Below, in pieces: positions 4,976-5,756 of a stretch of 5,756 nt of DNA. This stretch comes from Nitrospiraceae bacterium (GTDB lineage: Bacteria; Nitrospirota; Nitrospiria; Nitrospirales; Nitrospiraceae). The stretch spans positions 1 to 5,756 of the forward strand of contig JAICXS010000143.1 in NCBI GenBank assembly GCA_025934615.1, in the 5' to 3' direction. The notes beneath the pieces were generated by a model. It ran no database searches and was not told where the DNA came from. It saw only the letters and a list, made by a program, of their open reading frames with translations. How positions within the stretch are numbered: the first letter of the stretch is position 1; every line of letters starts with the position of its first letter. The translations under genes and the position numbers were made by a program.

Positions 4976-5644
4976 ATGGAGATCGAACCATCTCGGGGCA
5001 TTGGCGTCAATTCACACAGTCGGCGCGCCTTTTCACTCGGCAGACTGCAGAGTGAGATCGCGGCCTGCCGGCTCTGTTCGTCAATGAACCCTTGGCGTCA
5101 ATTTGAATCGGATGCCTACGGGACTCGCTGCACGGGATATTTGCTGGTTGGGGAGGCGCCCGGCTACAAAAGCTGGGAACAGCGACGGCGGTTCACCGGT
5201 CCGGCCGGAATGTTGATTCGGCGCGCCCTGTTCCAGGTCGCACATCCGCACTATCGAGATTTGGAGGATCTCTTCTACATGACTGATGTCGTGAAATGCC
5301 ATCCGGCTTCAGGCAACCAGTCGATCTCGAACCGTTCACCGCGGCGGTGTGAGGTGCAAGCTTGCGTGGGCTATCTTAGTCAAGAAATTCACGTTCTGCG
5401 GCCTTCTGTCATTGTGACGTTTGGAAAAACCGCGGCCGCGGCGGTCGGGCGAGTCAGTCTGTCCTCGAAAGATCGGGTGGCGCACAGGCCGTCCTATAAC
5501 GTGCTTTCATTTCCGCATCCCTCTCCACGAAATCAACTGACGATTCGAAAGCACTACGCGTCGATGAAGGCCTTTGAAGCGGCCCTCTCCAAAACATTTT
5601 GCCAACTAATTGCTCGTCTCGACGCACGGGCCACCCATGCCTGA
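4976..5644 (+). CDS. Uracil-DNA glycosylase superfamily protein with Fe-S cluster (family 4/5-like)
   Basis: This 222-residue DNA-repair glycosylase would remove uracil or another deaminated base. Motif 1 is GEAPG (59-63), followed by RFTGPAG (72-78). The [4Fe-4S] ligands of families 4/5 are seen as C31-x2-C34 (CRLC), C108 in DVVKCHP, and C130 in a QACVGYL context. VTFGKTAA (147-154) is the usual strand before the active-site region. Motif 3 is FPHPSPRN (179-186), with H181 in the leucine-loop position; this is closer to family 5 HPSPxN than to family 4 HPAAxLR. The residues after GEAPG are YKSWE rather than the usual acidic run, and the loop between the last two cluster cysteines is longer than normal. 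The start is the ATG at 4976, 11 bases after AGGAGA (4959-4964). A TTG at 4973 is an alternative differing by one residue. An open frame continues upstream to a TTG at 4898 but adds no recognised domain. It overlaps the downstream mutM by eight bases. Confidence 0.85.
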   Translation: MEIEPSRGIGVNSHSRRAFSLGRLQSEIAACRLCSSMNPWRQFESDAYGTRCTGYLLVGEAPGYKSWEQRRRFTGPAGMLIRRALFQVAHPHYRDLEDLFYMTDVVKCHPASGNQSISNRSPRRCEVQACVGYLSQEIHVLRPSVIVTFGKTAAAAVGRVSLSSKDRVAHRPSYNVLSFPHPSPRNQLTIRKHYASMKAFEAALSKTFCQLIARLDARATHA

Positions 5645-5756
5645 ATTACCGGAAGCGGAAGTCGTCAGCCGCCAACTTCGAGGACGGGTTCTTGGCGCAG
5701 TGTTGAAAGACAGCTGGATTGGACGCCCGGATATCGTACGCCAAGGCCTGGAGACA
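5637..5756 (+). CDS. mutM: Formamidopyrimidine-DNA glycosylase (Fpg/MutM), N-terminal fragment
   Basis: The first 40 residues are visible and the gene runs past the window end. The N-terminus MPELPEAEVV is the diagnostic start of Fpg/MutM. After Met removal, Pro is the catalytic nucleophile and the following Glu is the second catalytic residue; both are present. The usual MPELPEVE has Ala in place of Val here. It would excise 8-oxoguanine and formamidopyrimidines with AP-lyase activity. The C-terminal zinc finger and the H2TH region lie outside the window. The ATG overlaps the end of the uracil-glycosylase gene by eight bases with no strong Shine-Dalgarno, so translational coupling is likely. 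A Nei-type relative is less likely because Nei proteins usually start MPEGPE. Confidence 0.88.
   Translation, partial: MPELPEAEVVSRQLRGRVLGAVLKDSWIGRPDIVRQGLET

Noticed and set aside
1..5756. CRISPR arrays, insertion sequences, tRNA/rRNA genes, phage or defence modules
   Set aside because: I saw no repeated spacers, transposase motifs, terminal inverted repeats, tRNA-like cloverleaf or rRNA segments. The window is ordinary chromosomal coding DNA.

Overview
The window looks like a chromosomal segment from a Nitrospira-type (phylum Nitrospirota) nitrite oxidiser or a close relative. This rests on recognising the protein set: the odd delta and epsilon subunits of a five-subunit 2-oxoacid:ferredoxin oxidoreductase, as described for reductive TCA cycle (rTCA) autotrophs such as Hydrogenobacter and Nitrospira, next to small proteins with no obvious wider family. 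The DNA is moderately GC-rich, coding is dense, and I see no mobile-element, phage, CRISPR or RNA-gene signatures. No stretch over 300 bases lacks a gene.

Region 1 (1-2701, + strand) is the end of an operon for a 2-oxoacid:ferredoxin oxidoreductase (pyruvate or 2-oxoglutarate type). It holds the C-terminus of a probable gamma subunit, a two-cluster ferredoxin-like delta subunit, an epsilon subunit of the CO-dehydrogenase-beta/ACS-epsilon-like type, and the alpha subunit. A perfect 14-bp hairpin with a T-tract closes the operon. The beta subunit, which carries most of the thiamine-diphosphate (TPP) binding site, is not here and should lie upstream. The complex would fix CO2 with reduced ferredoxin by reductive carboxylation of acetyl-CoA or succinyl-CoA.

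Region 2 (2724-4235) has two divergent genes. One is an 82-residue protein of unknown function on the minus strand, with a good promoter and Shine-Dalgarno. The other is an Rsm22/METTL17-like ribosome-associated methyltransferase homologue on the plus strand, which keeps four cysteines spaced like the [4Fe-4S] ligands of the mitochondrial protein.

Region 3 (4238-4841, minus strand) has a tandem double zinc-ribbon protein followed by a 69-residue hydrophilic protein. The latter ends two bases from the stop of the methyltransferase gene.

Region 4 (4842-5756) has a divergent control region containing a 7-bp dyad. It is followed by a base-excision-repair pair: an Fe-S uracil-DNA glycosylase superfamily protein whose end overlaps the start of a formamidopyrimidine-DNA glycosylase (mutM) gene that runs off the window.

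No complete novel system is evident. The points most worth a second look are the non-canonical cysteine motifs of the delta and epsilon subunits, the Fe-S-type cysteines in the bacterial Rsm22 homologue, the duplicated zinc ribbon, and the glycosylase with altered motif 1 and an enlarged cluster loop.
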